From Heracleum sosnowskyi (taxonomy: Eukaryota > Streptophyta > Magnoliopsida > Apiales > Apiaceae), in contig CM061244.1 of the NCBI GenBank assembly GCA_030848705.1, positions 45,053,190 to 45,117,189 on the forward strand: DNA of 64,000 bases. The letters run 5' to 3'. Below are positions 31,727 to 43,489 of the stretch, in pieces. Under the pieces are notes generated by a model that was not told where the DNA came from, did no database searches, and worked only from the letters and a program-made list of their open reading frames with translations. Within the stretch, counting starts at the first letter, position 1, and every line of letters begins with the position of its first letter. A program made the position numbers and the translations under genes.

Positions 31727-32862
31727 TTTTGGTTCCTTAGAAATTGGAAAGAATGATTGGATTATTTCATCGGTGATGACTGATGAGAGTGGAATGGTAG
31801 ATGGTGTTCTATCTATTGTGCCTTGTTTGACCACGTTGCATTTTTTTTTAATATTTTATTTTGTTATCCCAATTTTAAAATGAAAATAGGGAACCAAATG
31901 TATCTCAGATAACGTTTCTGAAATAATGAATAATAATACTTCATGTTATAAAAGATTTTGCATATCAAAATAATTATATTTAAAAAATTGTGCATATCAA
32001 ATGTTGCATGTATTAAATCACATAAAATTTTATTCATATTTTAGGAAAAGTTATCTCAGATTATTTTTTCTTTTTTTAAATTCGTGAACTCTGACATATT
32101 TAAGTTTTTGCTTCGTTTTGAAACAAATGACATTAATGTTTTGAACGGATAGATCTTACTTTATATGAAGTATTATGATACGTTTAAAGGATTCTTTTTT
32201 ACTAATTCAAGATCTCTAGTAATTTGAGTTTTGAAAATTTAAGGAAAATGATGAATATTTAAAAAATTGCGATTGGGATTGGGAGTTTGGGACAGGGACG
32301 GGCTAGCTACTTCATGTAGTCATCCTCACTTCCAAGTTCCAACAGAAAAATGAATGGTTATTACTAAGAGTTGTTGCTTGTACAACTATTTCTTCTTCAA
32401 TTTAGGTTGTTGTCGGCCGCGCCGTTAACTTCACGTTATTATGATATTATCCGTCTTGGTCCGTGGTTAAGTCCGCACAAATTTATTTTTTGGCTCCTCC
32501 CAAAAGATCTTATACTAATAGAGTTATTTTTTACTGCTTATATTCAAGATAATTTTTCTTTATTTTATCGATGTGGGACTTGGATTGACACCCACTCTAC
32601 AGTTGTTTGTATAACTTTTTGTGTTATCGACAATTTAAATGAATAATGCTAGAGTTACTGAATTGGGTACAAAAATATGTACAAAATAACATGTGTAATT
32701 ATTTAATTAGCTATAAATTAATGAAACCCGCATTCAAATTAATATAACCAATTAAAATATTCTAAATTGACACATAACAATGTCATATCATTCAATATCT
32801 AAATTTTGTATCCCGGGTTCGATACACGTGGCGTTACTCAATTTAAATTATATCCTATTAAC
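31727..32862. other. Subtilase promoter side and intergenic DNA
   Basis: AT-rich sequence upstream of the minus-strand subtilase. I see no clear TATA box. It includes GATGTGGGACTTGGATTGACACCC-like words (about 32569) common in plant repeats, and the left copy of a direct repeat (32311-32410). No coding region is supported. Confidence 0.4.
32311..32410 (+). repeat. Direct repeat, left copy
   Basis: TTCATGTAGTCA...AACAGAAAAATGAATGGTTATT...ACAACTATTTCTTCTTCAATTTAG matches 35931-36010 at most positions, with a 20-base insertion near the left side. The pair brackets the Helitron block. Confidence 0.75.
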
Positions 32863-32879
32863 TCCTTATATATAATAAG

Positions 32880-34760
32880 CGTAAGGGAGATCTTATCCAA
32901 AACTTTGGTCGGTCACTGTACTACCAAAAGTATACGATCCGTTGGATTATAAAACTATAAATATTCAAATCGATAAGGACCGTCAGATATAATATTAAAA
33001 ATTGTATTTGATTAATAATAGGATAGTATTTAAATACTAAAAGGTGTATTTTAATAATTTAAACCTATTATAAATGGGTTTTCTATATTGAATAGAAATC
33101 TTTATGTAAAAATTCGTAATTATCTTTTCTCTTTATTTTATGGATAGTTCCAGTTAGATAAGAATTATTAAACCATCATTAAATTAAAGATAATTTTGTA
33201 AGCTTCGCGTGGACTGTAAAATCGTTAAAATCTGTTATCTAAAACTCAAGATAGAGCCCAAACAGTAAAGTTATTATCTAAATTATAATAAATATTTTTT
33301 TATTATTTTAGCACCAATTTAATTTTTTTTTCCTAATTCTTTTAAATTTATAAATTCTTTGTTTATTTCAATAAAATATTAAAATCAATTTAAGAAAAAA
33401 TTAAAATCGATCTGGTCCGTGTACGATCAGTATACGACCAAATTAATAATTATAGTTAGATCTTAAATAGATGGATGAGAATTGTTAGATCTAATATTAA
33501 AAAGTGTATCCGATTAATAATAGAATTATATTTAAATACTAAAAAGTGTATTTTGATAATTTAAAATTTTTCTATGTAAAAATTCTTAAATATATTTTCT
33601 CTTGAATTTTTGTATAGTTCCAGTTAGATAATAATTGTTAAACCAAATATCAAGATAACAATTCATATCGATTACAATGATACCCTACGTTATAACAGAC
33701 TTAGGAGAACTCCTGTAACACTTTTTTTCCTGAAGGAACATAACAATTCGATTAATCCAAATTATAATTATATTATTTTACATATAACAAACATAAAAGG
33801 ATAATATCAAAATATTATTAAAATGTTGAGGGTTTCATATTTATAAACGATAATTTTGAATATAATACTTATATTAAAATGTGTATTTGATTAAATGTAG
33901 GATTATATTTAAATACTAAGAAGTGTGCTTTGATAATTTAAACCAATTATAAATTGGTTTTCTATATTGAATTGAATTCTTTGTGTAAAACTTCTTAACC
34001 ATCTTTTCTTTTCAGTTTATTTTATGGGTAGGTCAGTTGGTCAAGTTAGATAATAATTATTAAACCATCATTAAATTAAAGATAATTTCGTTAATTTCGC
34101 ATGAGTTGTAAAATCGTCAAAATTCAATTTCTAAAACTCGTGATAGAACCCAAATATTAAAGTGAGTATCTAAATTTTAATAAATATTTTTTTTATTATT
34201 GTAGCACCAATTTATTTATTTTTCTACTAATTCTTTTAAATATAGAAATTTTATGTTTCTTTCAATAAAGTATCAAAATTAATTAAGAACAAATTTAAAT
34301 CGATAAAGAATATAATAATATAAGAATAAAATTTTATATAATCATAACATAATTTTTATTCTATTTAATAATTTTTAAGTAATAATGTATTTTAAAATTT
34401 TATTTACATCGTAAATAAAACCAAAACATTAAAAGTAAAAGCAGTTAGTAAAATACTTATATCAGTATATACTTGATATCCTTATTATATTAAATCCTTA
34501 TATATAATAATCATAATAGGGATCTTATCCCAAATTTTGGTCGTAGACAACCAAATTAATAAGGACCATTAGATCTTAACTAGATAAATGAAAATCGTTA
34601 GATCAGATATTAAAAAAGTTTATTTTATTAATAATAGAATTATATTTAAATTCTAAAAGGTGTATTTTGATAATTTAAACCAAATATACCAAATATAAAT
34701 AAGTTTTATATATTGAATAGAATTCTCCATGTAAAAAATTCGTGGGGGTATTCTAATAAT
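32880..34760 (+). repeat. Four diverged copies of an AT-rich unit inside the Helitron
   Basis: Each copy has the series TTAATAATAGAATTATATTT-like, AAATACTAAAAGGTGTATTTTGATAATTTAAACC-like, a TTGAATAGAATTC-like word and a TTCCAGTTAGATAA-like word. Copies start near 32985, 33500, 33880 and 34600. Unit length varies (about 260-500 bases), so these look like repeated internal duplications. Sequence is otherwise non-coding. Confidence 0.7.
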
Positions 34761-35212
34761 CTAAACTACATATAAGTAGATTTCTTAAATCGAATAGAAT
34801 TCCCAAACATTAAATTTCGTCATTTTATTCTCTTTTTAGTTTTAGAATAGTTTTTAATTGAAAAAGAACTATTAAACCAAAACTAAATTAAAGATTATTT
34901 TGTGAATTTCATGTGGACTATAAAATTGACAAAATCTAATTTTTATAACTCAATATAAACAAATATTAAATTTAGCGTGTAAAATATAATAAATATCAAA
35001 TTTTTAACTATAGTTTTTTTGTCTAAATCTTTTTTAACAATAATTTAATCACGTAAACTAATAACTTTTAAATATTAAAATATTCATAAATAAATATAAT
35101 TATAAATATTAAAAAAACAATCGTGTGTTGCATAGATAATAAAAATATAATTATAAACAAAATAATTATAAATAAAATTTAAGTAACCGTGCATAGCACG
35201 GGTATAAGCTAG
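34495..35212 (+). mobile_element. Inner Helitron, 718 bp
   Basis: The 5' end TCCTTATATATAATAATC at 34495 is preceded by host A. The 3' end has a hairpin around CCGTGC-ATA-GCACGG (35187-35201), GTATAAG and CTAG ending at 35212, followed by host T. Insertion between A and T and the CTAG end fit Helitron rules. It shares its ends with the outer Helitron, so the two are probably the same family. Confidence 0.65.
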
Positions 35213-35930
35213 TATATAATTAGCATAAGAGAGTTAACATGATTTGGTCGTCAGGGCTAAAATTGTAATTTCAGAATTATTACTATCAGAAAGACCATGG
35301 TTCGATTCTCTGTTACGACAAAAATTACTTATATCATATATACATTACCAAGATAAGATAAATACATAAAAAATGTTCTCGGTAAATTTCTAATATTAAA
35401 TGTGATAATTTTATTTGAATTTAAAAATAAAAAAATAAAAGAGTAGGTTTGTAAAAAAATTGCAAATGAGAAATAATTATTAGAGTTGTCTCGATATAAA
35501 AGTTAGAACTTACGCAACATGATCAATAAATTATAATTATATAATAAAATATTATCAAAAAATTAAAAATTAAATATATAAATGTTTGAATTTAATATAA
35601 CAATTAAATATTTTTTTCAAAAAATTGATAATTATCCCGTGGATCGCACGGGTATAAAGCTAGTATGTGTAAGTTGTCAACTGGCCCAATACGGTTTTCC
35701 CAAGCAGATGCTCAAATTGATATACAGGATTTAACGTTTCTTTATGGAAAACTGGGTATGGTAAGACCGGGCTCGGCCCAACACCATTATGATTGGCTTT
35801 TTGTGGAATCGATACTAAACAATAAACTCAAAATAATATTTTGTTGTTTTTTTTTTGATTTTGTCCGATTTCAACTAGTATTAATTTAGTTTCTACTGAT
35901 TCCTCCTTAATTTAATAGACTTCATGTAGT

Positions 35931-36010
35931 CAGCAGTTCGAACAGAAAAATAAATGGTTATTGCTAGAAGTTATTGCTTCTACAACTATTTCTTGTTCAA
36001 TTTAGATTGT
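35931..36010 (+). repeat. Direct repeat, right copy
   Basis: Second copy of 32311-32410: TTCATGTAGTCAGCAGTTCGAACAG..., ending TTCTTGTTCAATTTAGATTGTT. Confidence 0.75.
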
Positions 36011-36561
36011 TTGCGTAGCCTTTTTTGTTATTGCCATTCGACAATTACAATACGTCAAGTTGTCAACTAGGCCATGAAACTATGATGGTTTTGATTATAA
36101 CACATAGTAAGCAAGTTGGGTATATGTGTTGCACTAATTTTGTTTTTCAGGAGTTTGAAATATTATATTTTCTAACAAAACAGATTTTAGCAGCTAGCTG
36201 GCAGAGTAAATTTTCTACGCAGGCAGCAAGCTGACAACACTTTCAGCAGATAGAGTTTCAGTCCTATTTTATAGGAAATTTTCTATGAACTGAATTGTAA
36301 GGACTCTATCAGTTATATAAGTCGTGTATATATATATATGAGCTCAAATAATTTCAAATTTATTTTCATGTATATAATCCCTATATTATAGGAAGTTGTC
36401 TATACACTTTTTATCTTTTAACAACTTCTATTCTTTTGGGCTTTACAAACCAGTTGAACATGTCTTCTTAACGTTCTTATTTTCTCTATTTTTCTGGTTT
36501 CTGAACGTTGGGTTTGAATTAATCAAGGAACAAAATACGTGAGACTTTGTAGTCAAGACCG

Positions 36562-36906
36562 TTGGTTGTTGATCGATTAATTCAAAATCATTGTTTCATG
36601 TCTTCTTTAGTTTGGATGGATGAGCTCATGCAGGCGGTAGTTCCGTTCTGTCCCACGTTGGGTGGAGGAATGACTGGTGGATCTAATCTACTTCCAGGTC
36701 CTTCGGGGCCCCCAGACCTGACTTTAATTGGAGCAGCGAGGGTAGAGCAGGATGAGCCATTCGTACTGCCAGAAGAAGGATTGTCTCCTTCCGAGCTCTT
36801 GGCATCTGAATTGCCAGAAAAGGATTGTATAGATGAAATGACTCGCTTTATTGAGCGAAGAAAGACCTACGTCATCAATAATGATCATTGGTATATCGCC
36901 CGATAA
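36562..36906 (+). CDS. Unrecognised 114-codon ORF in a GC-richer island
   Basis: The stretch from about 36600 to 37030 is noticeably richer in G and C than its surroundings and carries an open frame with a varied, non-repetitive composition (FCPTLGGGMTGG, SPSELLASELPEKDC, IERRKTYVINNDHWYIAR). I recognise no family. It could be an organelle-derived insertion or a captured gene fragment. There is no visible promoter or intron structure. The flanking DNA, 36011-36561, is AT-rich with a short TA repeat at 36322-36337 and nothing else. Confidence 0.25.
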   Translation: MVVDRLIQNHCFMSSLVWMDELMQAVVPFCPTLGGGMTGGSNLLPGPSGPPDLTLIGAARVEQDEPFVLPEEGLSPSELLASELPEKDCIDEMTRFIERRKTYVINNDHWYIAR

Positions 36907-37029
36907 AAAAGAAATTGATTTATTTGGATCTATTGATAAAAAGCTCGAGGCAGCCCTATGCTCATAGTATACCGATACAAGTGTGTTGGTTGTGCGACAC
37001 AAGTGGCGCTGTGCTGCCCTGAACTCCCC

Positions 37030-37855
37030 ACAAAATGGGGGTTTGCTTGGGAAACAAACTTTACATTAATTAGAAAAGAATGCAAATAGAATGAATACCA
37101 GAGCATTCAAAGAGATAGTTACTCAAGTGCAAGGTGGATCCATTAAGTTAGAAAGATGGGAATTAAGTTATTCAAAGAGATATACTTGTGTTGTTTTCAT
37201 TCTCAGTAGTTGGACAAATTTTTAAAGAAACACAAGTACTATCAAAGACTGATTTGCAAAATCTTATACATACTTGAGCTCTTATATATTATACAATATC
37301 TATTCTTGATTAGAGTTCATAGTTTCATTTGTAATTCATTATATCTTTGTATTGTTCAACTTGTAAGTTGGTAGTTGTTGGTTTTGTGAGCTTGGGAAAC
37401 AAGGGTTCAAGGAACTTGATAGCTAGAGGAGTTTATACTTGGTTTAGTATAGTACTTAGAGAGTTGCGTTTAAGGAACAAGGTCTTTCAGCAAGCTGCAA
37501 ACAATAACTGAGAGATCAGGGAGATATATTATTGTATTGTGTAGTTGTAATTCACTTTGATCAATAATATATTCTTTTGTCGTGTTGGTAGAGAACCAGG
37601 ACGTAGACCTATAGAATATAGGGGTCGAACCTGGTTAAAATTGTTGTGTGTTCTTTACTTTCTGCACATTTTCTATACTGCACTACACAACGTATCTAGC
37701 TACCACTTTATATTATCTGTGAATCCAGTAAGCTGCTAGACAGCAAAACAGACTGATTTTTGCTTTTTCAGTCACATAACTTGGTAATAATTAAAATCGG
37801 TCATTGTTAGTCATAAAACCTATTCACCCATCCCCTATAGGTGTTGATTCTCATT
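37030..37855 (+). repeat. Probable degenerate 5' LTR end of copia element E6
   Basis: The DNA just before the PBS at 37856 has the style of a copia U5 region (CCCATCCCCTATAGGTGTTG near 37830). The left boundary of the LTR could not be found, and no partner LTR is in the window, so only the right end is supported. Confidence 0.35.
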
Positions 37856-37867
37856 TGGTATCAGAGC
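37856..37867 (+). other. Primer-binding site of E6
   Basis: TGGTATCAGAGC, an exact tRNA-Met-type PBS, with a gag ATG 43 bases downstream. Confidence 0.8.
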
Positions 37868-37909
37868 TTTGGTGTACTAACAATTCTGTAACAGGAAAGT
37901 ATAGATCCT

Positions 37910-38434
37910 ATGGCACACCTTTGTGTAAAAAGAGAATCATTAAACAAGCCACCACTTCTCAATGGGGAAGAAAAATATGATTTTTGGACACAATAGATGA
38001 AGGTGCTTCTCAGTAGGAATGCATTTAAATGGTTGGTCGTTAAAGAAGGTCCATTTATTTTTTTGGACAAAAACGGCAACCCAGAAGATGTTGATGATCT
38101 TACCGAGGCAGAATTGATGAAAACAAGCTATGATGGAAGAGCAAGGTACACACTAATATGTGGTCTTTCAAATTCAGATTTTGACAAGGTTTAAGGATAT
38201 ATAGGATACCTTAAAAATGCATTATAAAGCTACAACAAAATCAGAGGAAGAATGTTTCAAGTCAAAGCAGCAAGCTGCCTCAAGAGACGAAAATAAAGCA
38301 AATGCTCAAATCACTTGGAGTGATGAGGAATTTAATTCCAATGAAGACTCAAGCGAAGATATGCTAAATATTGCATTGGTTGGCATTGACGATGATATGG
38401 TTCGAGGAAACACCGAAGAAGTCCTTATAAATAG
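37910..38434 (+). pseudogene. E6 gag remnant (copia, UBN2-type)
   Basis: From ATG 37910 the frame reads a typical copia gag start (PPLLNGEEKYDFWTQ), meets an in-frame TAG at 37994, then continues in the same frame as MKVLLSRNAFKWLVVKEGPF to a TAA at 38192-38194. A later gag part (WSDEEFNSNEDSSEDMLNIA) lies in another frame at 38217-38434. The capsid core between these parts is missing. The copy ends abruptly where the E3 LTR begins at 38435, so E3 inserted into it. It is clearly dead. Confidence 0.75.
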
Positions 38435-39697
38435 TGTTAGGTCCAAAGTATCGTAGAAGGGGGGTTGAATACGATACTCACAAATTATTCGATTTCGTTT
38501 GCGGATAATTATATGTGTTCTTGTCCGAAATCAAATTTACCAAATCAAAACACGAGTCGGGGAATATATCATTTTATAAATATAAACCACGAAGGGTGCT
38601 ACAATTCTAATCCGTAGGATTAGCTTCAATGAGTTCAAGTTACAATAATCAATACAAAAGATTGAATTTAAGGCACTATTAATTTCTTCTGTAGAATTTG
38701 TTCAAGCTCTTAAATTCATCAAAGTAAATGACCTTTCATAACTGTCTTCTGAAAAAGACACTGTCTTCAATTCTCAATTGTAGACTTAGGAAAACTATCG
38801 AAGGCCTAGATGCAATCCTGGTCGTCCATTTCCTTCACCAACTTTTGACAAATGTAAATGTCTTCTACCAGCTCCATTTAATAAAAACTATCGAAGGCAA
38901 AGTTTTCTTTTCCTTCGATAGATTTAAATAAAATCTATCAAAAAAACTACTTTGTTTATTTGAAAGTAGTTCAACAGTTTTATAAATAAAACTATCAAAC
39001 TAATACCTTTTGTCCACTTCGATGGTTTCTAAACAAGAAATTGTCGAATTGGTTTTTCCTTCCTCGATAGTTTTTACTCAAACTTTTCTTTCTTCTCTCG
39101 ATGGCTTTTCATAAATGAAAACCATCGAATGACTTATTTTGCAGTTTGATCCTTGAAGATTCTATCTTCATGCAGCAAGCATATTGCACTTCAATTTAAC
39201 CTAAACATGCCTTATAAATTTCTTTTGACTTCCAGGATGTTTCAGGTCTGACTCAAATCAATTTCTTCCAAGATGATAAACATCTTGATCTTTTTAGTGC
39301 TGACAACTAGTGCAACTGGTCTGGTTCACAGATGACTAACACTTGATCAATACCTCTACGTCTTCAATACAATACAGTTGATAAGTCTTTTGTCGTTCTG
39401 GTTACTTCATTAAAATCACTGCAATCCTATGGTACTAACTCTTTATCATTCAAATACTTCTGTAGTCTTGAAAGTCTTGTTTCTTTATTTGTCACTGAGG
39501 CTTGAACATATTAATGAACTTTTTTCCGTGACCTGTTTATGGACTTCAAGAATACATACCATATTTTGATTTTCTTGAGTTTACCGTTTCTTCTTTTCTT
39601 CTGGATTCCTGTGCTTCAGTTAATATTATAGTTTGTCTTGTTCTTTTGTTGAGTTGTAGTTATCTCTGTTACATATTATGTTACATTACGCTTTACA
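38435..39697 (-). repeat. 3' LTR of minus-strand copia element E3 (LTR-A)
   Basis: Read on the minus strand it starts TGTAAAGCGTAATG at 39697 and ends TTTGGACCTAACA at 38435, 1263 bp. Its end TTCAACCCCCCTTCTACGAT resembles the E2 LTR end, so it is the same superfamily of LTRs. It carries many copies of AACTATCGAAG or its reverse (38792, 38888, 38914 and others). The left flank is AATAG; the matching TSD lies with the missing 5' LTR. Confidence 0.75.
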
Positions 39698-39710
39698 ATC
39701 TCCCCTTATT
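39698..39710 (-). other. Polypurine tract of E3
   Basis: Minus strand AATAAGGGGAGAT directly precedes LTR-A, equivalent to the TTGGGGGAGAT tracts of E1 and E2. It identifies LTR-A as a 3' LTR. Confidence 0.7.
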
Positions 39711-39921
39711 TGATTGTTAGAATTCGACAAGCAAATACCTAGAGGATAACTCAACTAACCAATGGAAACATGAAACTAATTAAAGTAAGACATATTAATA
39801 ATATTAAATGCATTCTGGATTAAATATTTTCATTTCCAGATTTCTAATTTACAAATAACAGTAAAAAGTTTAACAATGAAGTTGCTCCTCTAGCCTGAGC
39901 AGATTGTTCTTTGATTCATCT

Positions 39922-42900
39922 TCAGTCCATTATGATCTCACCTTCTTCAGCTGCATGATTAGAATTTGCTGCTTGATAATCAATCACAGATGGATAGTGC
40001 AGTGGTTCTCCAGGTTTTAGGATTGCTCCTATGATGTGTCTTCCAATGTACTCAACCTATTGACCCACTCCAGCCCACACACATGCAATGCTGACATCTT
40101 TCTACTTATGTTTTGGCATGTTGGGTAGTCTGGGATGCACTTCCAATCCTCTTTCCACTCTCTTCCTATAGAAAGGCATATTCTCCATGAGATAACACTT
40201 TAGAGTGTTTGCAACTTTAGTCTTCTCAGTAGTGATGAATCCAGTGGATCTCAAGTACTTCTCAACTGATATCAGATAGTTATTTGGATAATCCTTCAGT
40301 TTGTCCTCAGCCAGATAGCAGATTCAGAACAAGTCATTTTTCATGAATCTTACCATCGGAGGATCTTCAGTTACCTCTGGACTGACTTTCATTAAGATCT
40401 CCTTAACATGCTCATGGAGCAGTTCATTTAGCTTTGTGGTTCTCTGGATCTTAATTTCTCTGTTCGAAAAACTTCGTGGAGATCACAAATGTACCTCTAT
40501 CAATGAAACTGATTATTACGTTCCAAGCACCGTTTGCTTTTACTCCAGCCTTCAGGTAGATAACAGATTGTCTCAATGCAGTGAAATAAGTCTGAGTGTC
40601 TTGATTTGCACTTCTGATGTCCTGAATGATCACTTCCACATCAGCATTGTCGTTGACTTCTAATCCGTCTTCAACTCCACAAAATGTTTTATAAGCCATC
40701 TCCTAGTCCTTTCTGCTTTCTCAACTTTCAATCTTTCCAAGGCAGCTTCTTGTTCCATTGTCAGAGGATTTGCTTCTTCCATACTATCATCAAAGATTGG
40801 ATGTTCAATCGTCTCCGGATAATATGGTTCATGCTCTTCTTGTGAAGGCTCATGCATGAATTCAAATACCTCTCCAATTTCTTCCTCTTCTAGAAGCTCC
40901 TCAATCCAATATTGTCTCACCGGAATAGTTGTTTCCATTACTGCTCCCTTCTCCCCCTTAGTTGAGTAATCCTCCGTGAAGTTATCCTCAGCATAGTGGG
41001 TAGACGGGCCAACTTGTTGATTTTTAATCATATTCCAGATCGACTCCAGACCGTCACCTTGATTCTCCGTAAATAAAGCAATGTCCTTGGTCATCTCTTC
41101 CACAAAAGCAAGATTTTTGTCCATATCATTTAGTCTTGAGTTGGTAGTCTGCTCGATTCTGTCCAATCTCTTGTTGAGGCGAGACTCCACTCTTGACAAA
41201 TTATTCATTGCATCTTTGACCTTTGCTTGACCATCCCGGACCACCAGAATGTCCTCAGAGAGAGCTTCTTGACCTTGTTGTAGAACATTTACTTCATTTA
41301 CGAATCCATCTCGTAGGTCCTTGACGTCTGTTCTCAATTCGATGAGTTCTTCCATAGCTTCCTTCTTCAGTGAGTCCACAGCCTCCTTTGTACCCGTTAT
41401 TGTGCTAGATGCACTGCTCAAGGCTCTGTAAGTTCTTCTGGAATCAGCTGCAACCAAGTCGATCTTCGTTTGAATTGAAGTTAAAGAACTATCAACTTGA
41501 CCGGAGGAGATCCCTTTGGCAAAAGAAGGTCGGAGAGAGACTTTGAATAAAGGGTTTCCCTCTTTGTCATGAACTATCATCTCCTTAAGAGTGGATTGTA
41601 CTTGTAGTTCTCTTTCCGTTGGTGGTAGAAGATCATCTATGTTAACCAGGGTTTGGGTGTCACTCCTCACATTTGGCACTGGGTGTTCACTCAACGTTTC
41701 TGTTGGTGTTTCACTTATTTTTCCTTTCCCACTCAGGCCAGGTGTTAGTGTTTTTGTTTCACTCATTCCTTTCGCTCTATGTGTACCTGCAACAGAAATC
41801 ACCGTAGCCGTCCTTAAGGAGGTCACCGGTGGTGCAATGGGGCTTCGCAAGTCCCCGTCCTTGGTTAAACCAAGTTGTTGATCATCTTGCGATGATTTAT
41901 CCTTAACAGGATCTAGAGTTTGAATCTCTAGGGGTTAGAATCAGGCTCTTTTGTCAGCAGAAATCCTGAAACTCCCTCTATAGTCTGTGAAGACTTTTCC
42001 TCAGGTAACTCCTCAAATGAAATTGATTCATTGTTACCGAGTTGTCGATCTGCATCTACGTCAGACCCTGTACCCGCAGGATCCAGATATGTTCCATCTG
42101 GGGAGCTAGGAAATGACCCTATAGATTTTGCATTTGAGTCAGAGCCTTCTCTCGACGTCTGTGAAGACTCTTGGTTCATTAAAGAACCTTCAACCAGTGG
42201 TCCTGACCGTAAAATGGTCGGAGAACTAGTTTCTTCCGTCAATTTTTCTTTTTCTGTTTGGGGTAGGGGTTCAGATATAGCCTTGGTTATTGCTGCCCAA
42301 TCAGCTTCAGAAAAATCTATAAGAGGCTCGGTGAAAGAATGTAATGAAGGTTCAACGGTTGCCTTGGTTTCAAGTTTTCTTCTCTTAGAAGAAGGCAAAG
42401 CTGTTGTTGAAGGGTGTATCTCCTTTTTTGGTGCTGCTTTGGCACTGTCTCCCTCTACACTCTCAGCTATTTGAGTGGGTGGTATAGTAGGGGTAGGAGT
42501 TTCTGTTGTTGTTTTATTTGGTTCTTTCAAAGGCTCTATGACCGTGGTTAGAGGCTGTTGGTTTTCAACTTCTTGGTCAGGAATGGCCATTGAGGGCTCT
42601 GGATCTATGTCCATTGGTGCAGGTGGTTGAGGAACTACAGGTTCAGGGATTAAACCTTGGTTTACCTGTTCCCCAGGGGGTAGAAGTGGTAGGGGTACCG
42701 TTCGAAGATAATCTGTCAGAACAGTAGGCACCCCTAGAAGATGATTCTTCTTGATTAGAGCTGTTATTGCATTGCTCTTCATCTTCATGCATTCCATCTT
42801 CTCCTCATCTCCAAATATTTCTCATTCATCACCTGTTAACACATCATCCAAAATTAACCGTAGAAACCTTGGATAGAAGCAAAGCATATCAAAGTGCCAT

Positions 42901-43489
42901 GTTCTTTCTTCCAGATGTCCCATGCACTGGATAATCTGATCAATCACTAACCTACCAATGTTAATTTGCCTATTGTTAGCAATGGCAAACCCTAATTTCT
43001 GAAGAAATAAAGGAATACCATGCCGATTTGTAGTCTTAGCAGTAAACACATGTATAAGTGTGTGAAAGAAGAAATTCCAGTGCTTAGTCAAATGATGCTT
43101 CAGAAACTCTCCCATAAAGAAGTTTGGTTGTTGACTTCTTATGAGAGTGAAGAAAGCATGTATTTCCTCCGTTGTGGGATCAGGAACAAAATTTTCCGAT
43201 GGAAAATGAAGAATTTTGTTTACATCTTGTTCCGTCACCCTTATTGTTCTGCCCCCTGGCACAACAAAACTAAAGGCTAACATATTATCTTCTGATGTGT
43301 CAGTGGCAGTGGTGTACAGTGCACTTAGTTGATCAATACAAAGAACCGCGAGAGTAATTAAAGCATAGGCCACTAGTGAATATGTATTCAAAAATTGTGC
43401 CCATGCACGAAACTGTAAGTTCGTGATGGATTTTGCACATTTTGAAACGAGACGTGATTCGTTTTGGTGATAACAAATTCTCCGGCCAT
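39922..43489 (-). pseudogene. E3 env-like ORF, broken
   Basis: From ATG 43489 (MAGEFVITKTNHVSF) the env-like frame is recognisable to a TGA near 39922, about 1190 codons, the same length as the intact E1 ORF. It is broken by at least a small indel near 43430, stops near 42822 and 41928, a frame change near 40660, and many stops after 40450. The preserved pieces are an N-terminal domain (VVPGGRTIRVTEQDV), a P/E/S/T-rich middle and a coiled coil (about 41480-40990). It is collinear with the E5 pseudogene on the plus strand. Same family as the env-like ORFs of E1 and E2, but closer to E5. Confidence 0.8.

Larger units (their letters stand above)
32863..35663 (+). mobile_element. Outer Helitron (non-autonomous), about 2.8 kb
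   Basis: The putative 5' end TCCTTATATATAATAAGCG is at 32863. The 3' end is hairpin CCCGTG-GATCG-CACGGG (35636-35652), then TATAAAG and CTAG ending at 35663, followed by host T. The base before the 5' TC is C rather than the expected A, so the exact 5' end is uncertain. There is no Rep/helicase gene. The interior carries several diverged copies of one AT-rich unit (see next entries) and a nested second Helitron. Confidence 0.6.

Noticed and set aside
31727..31834. Upstream start for the subtilase (36 extra residues)
   Set aside because: The extra residues are polar and would bury the signal peptide; the ATG at 31726 gives the normal secreted architecture.
35285..35305. tRNA or SINE B box (GGTTCGATTC)
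   Set aside because: A single B-box-like word without a convincing A box at the right distance; no cloverleaf.
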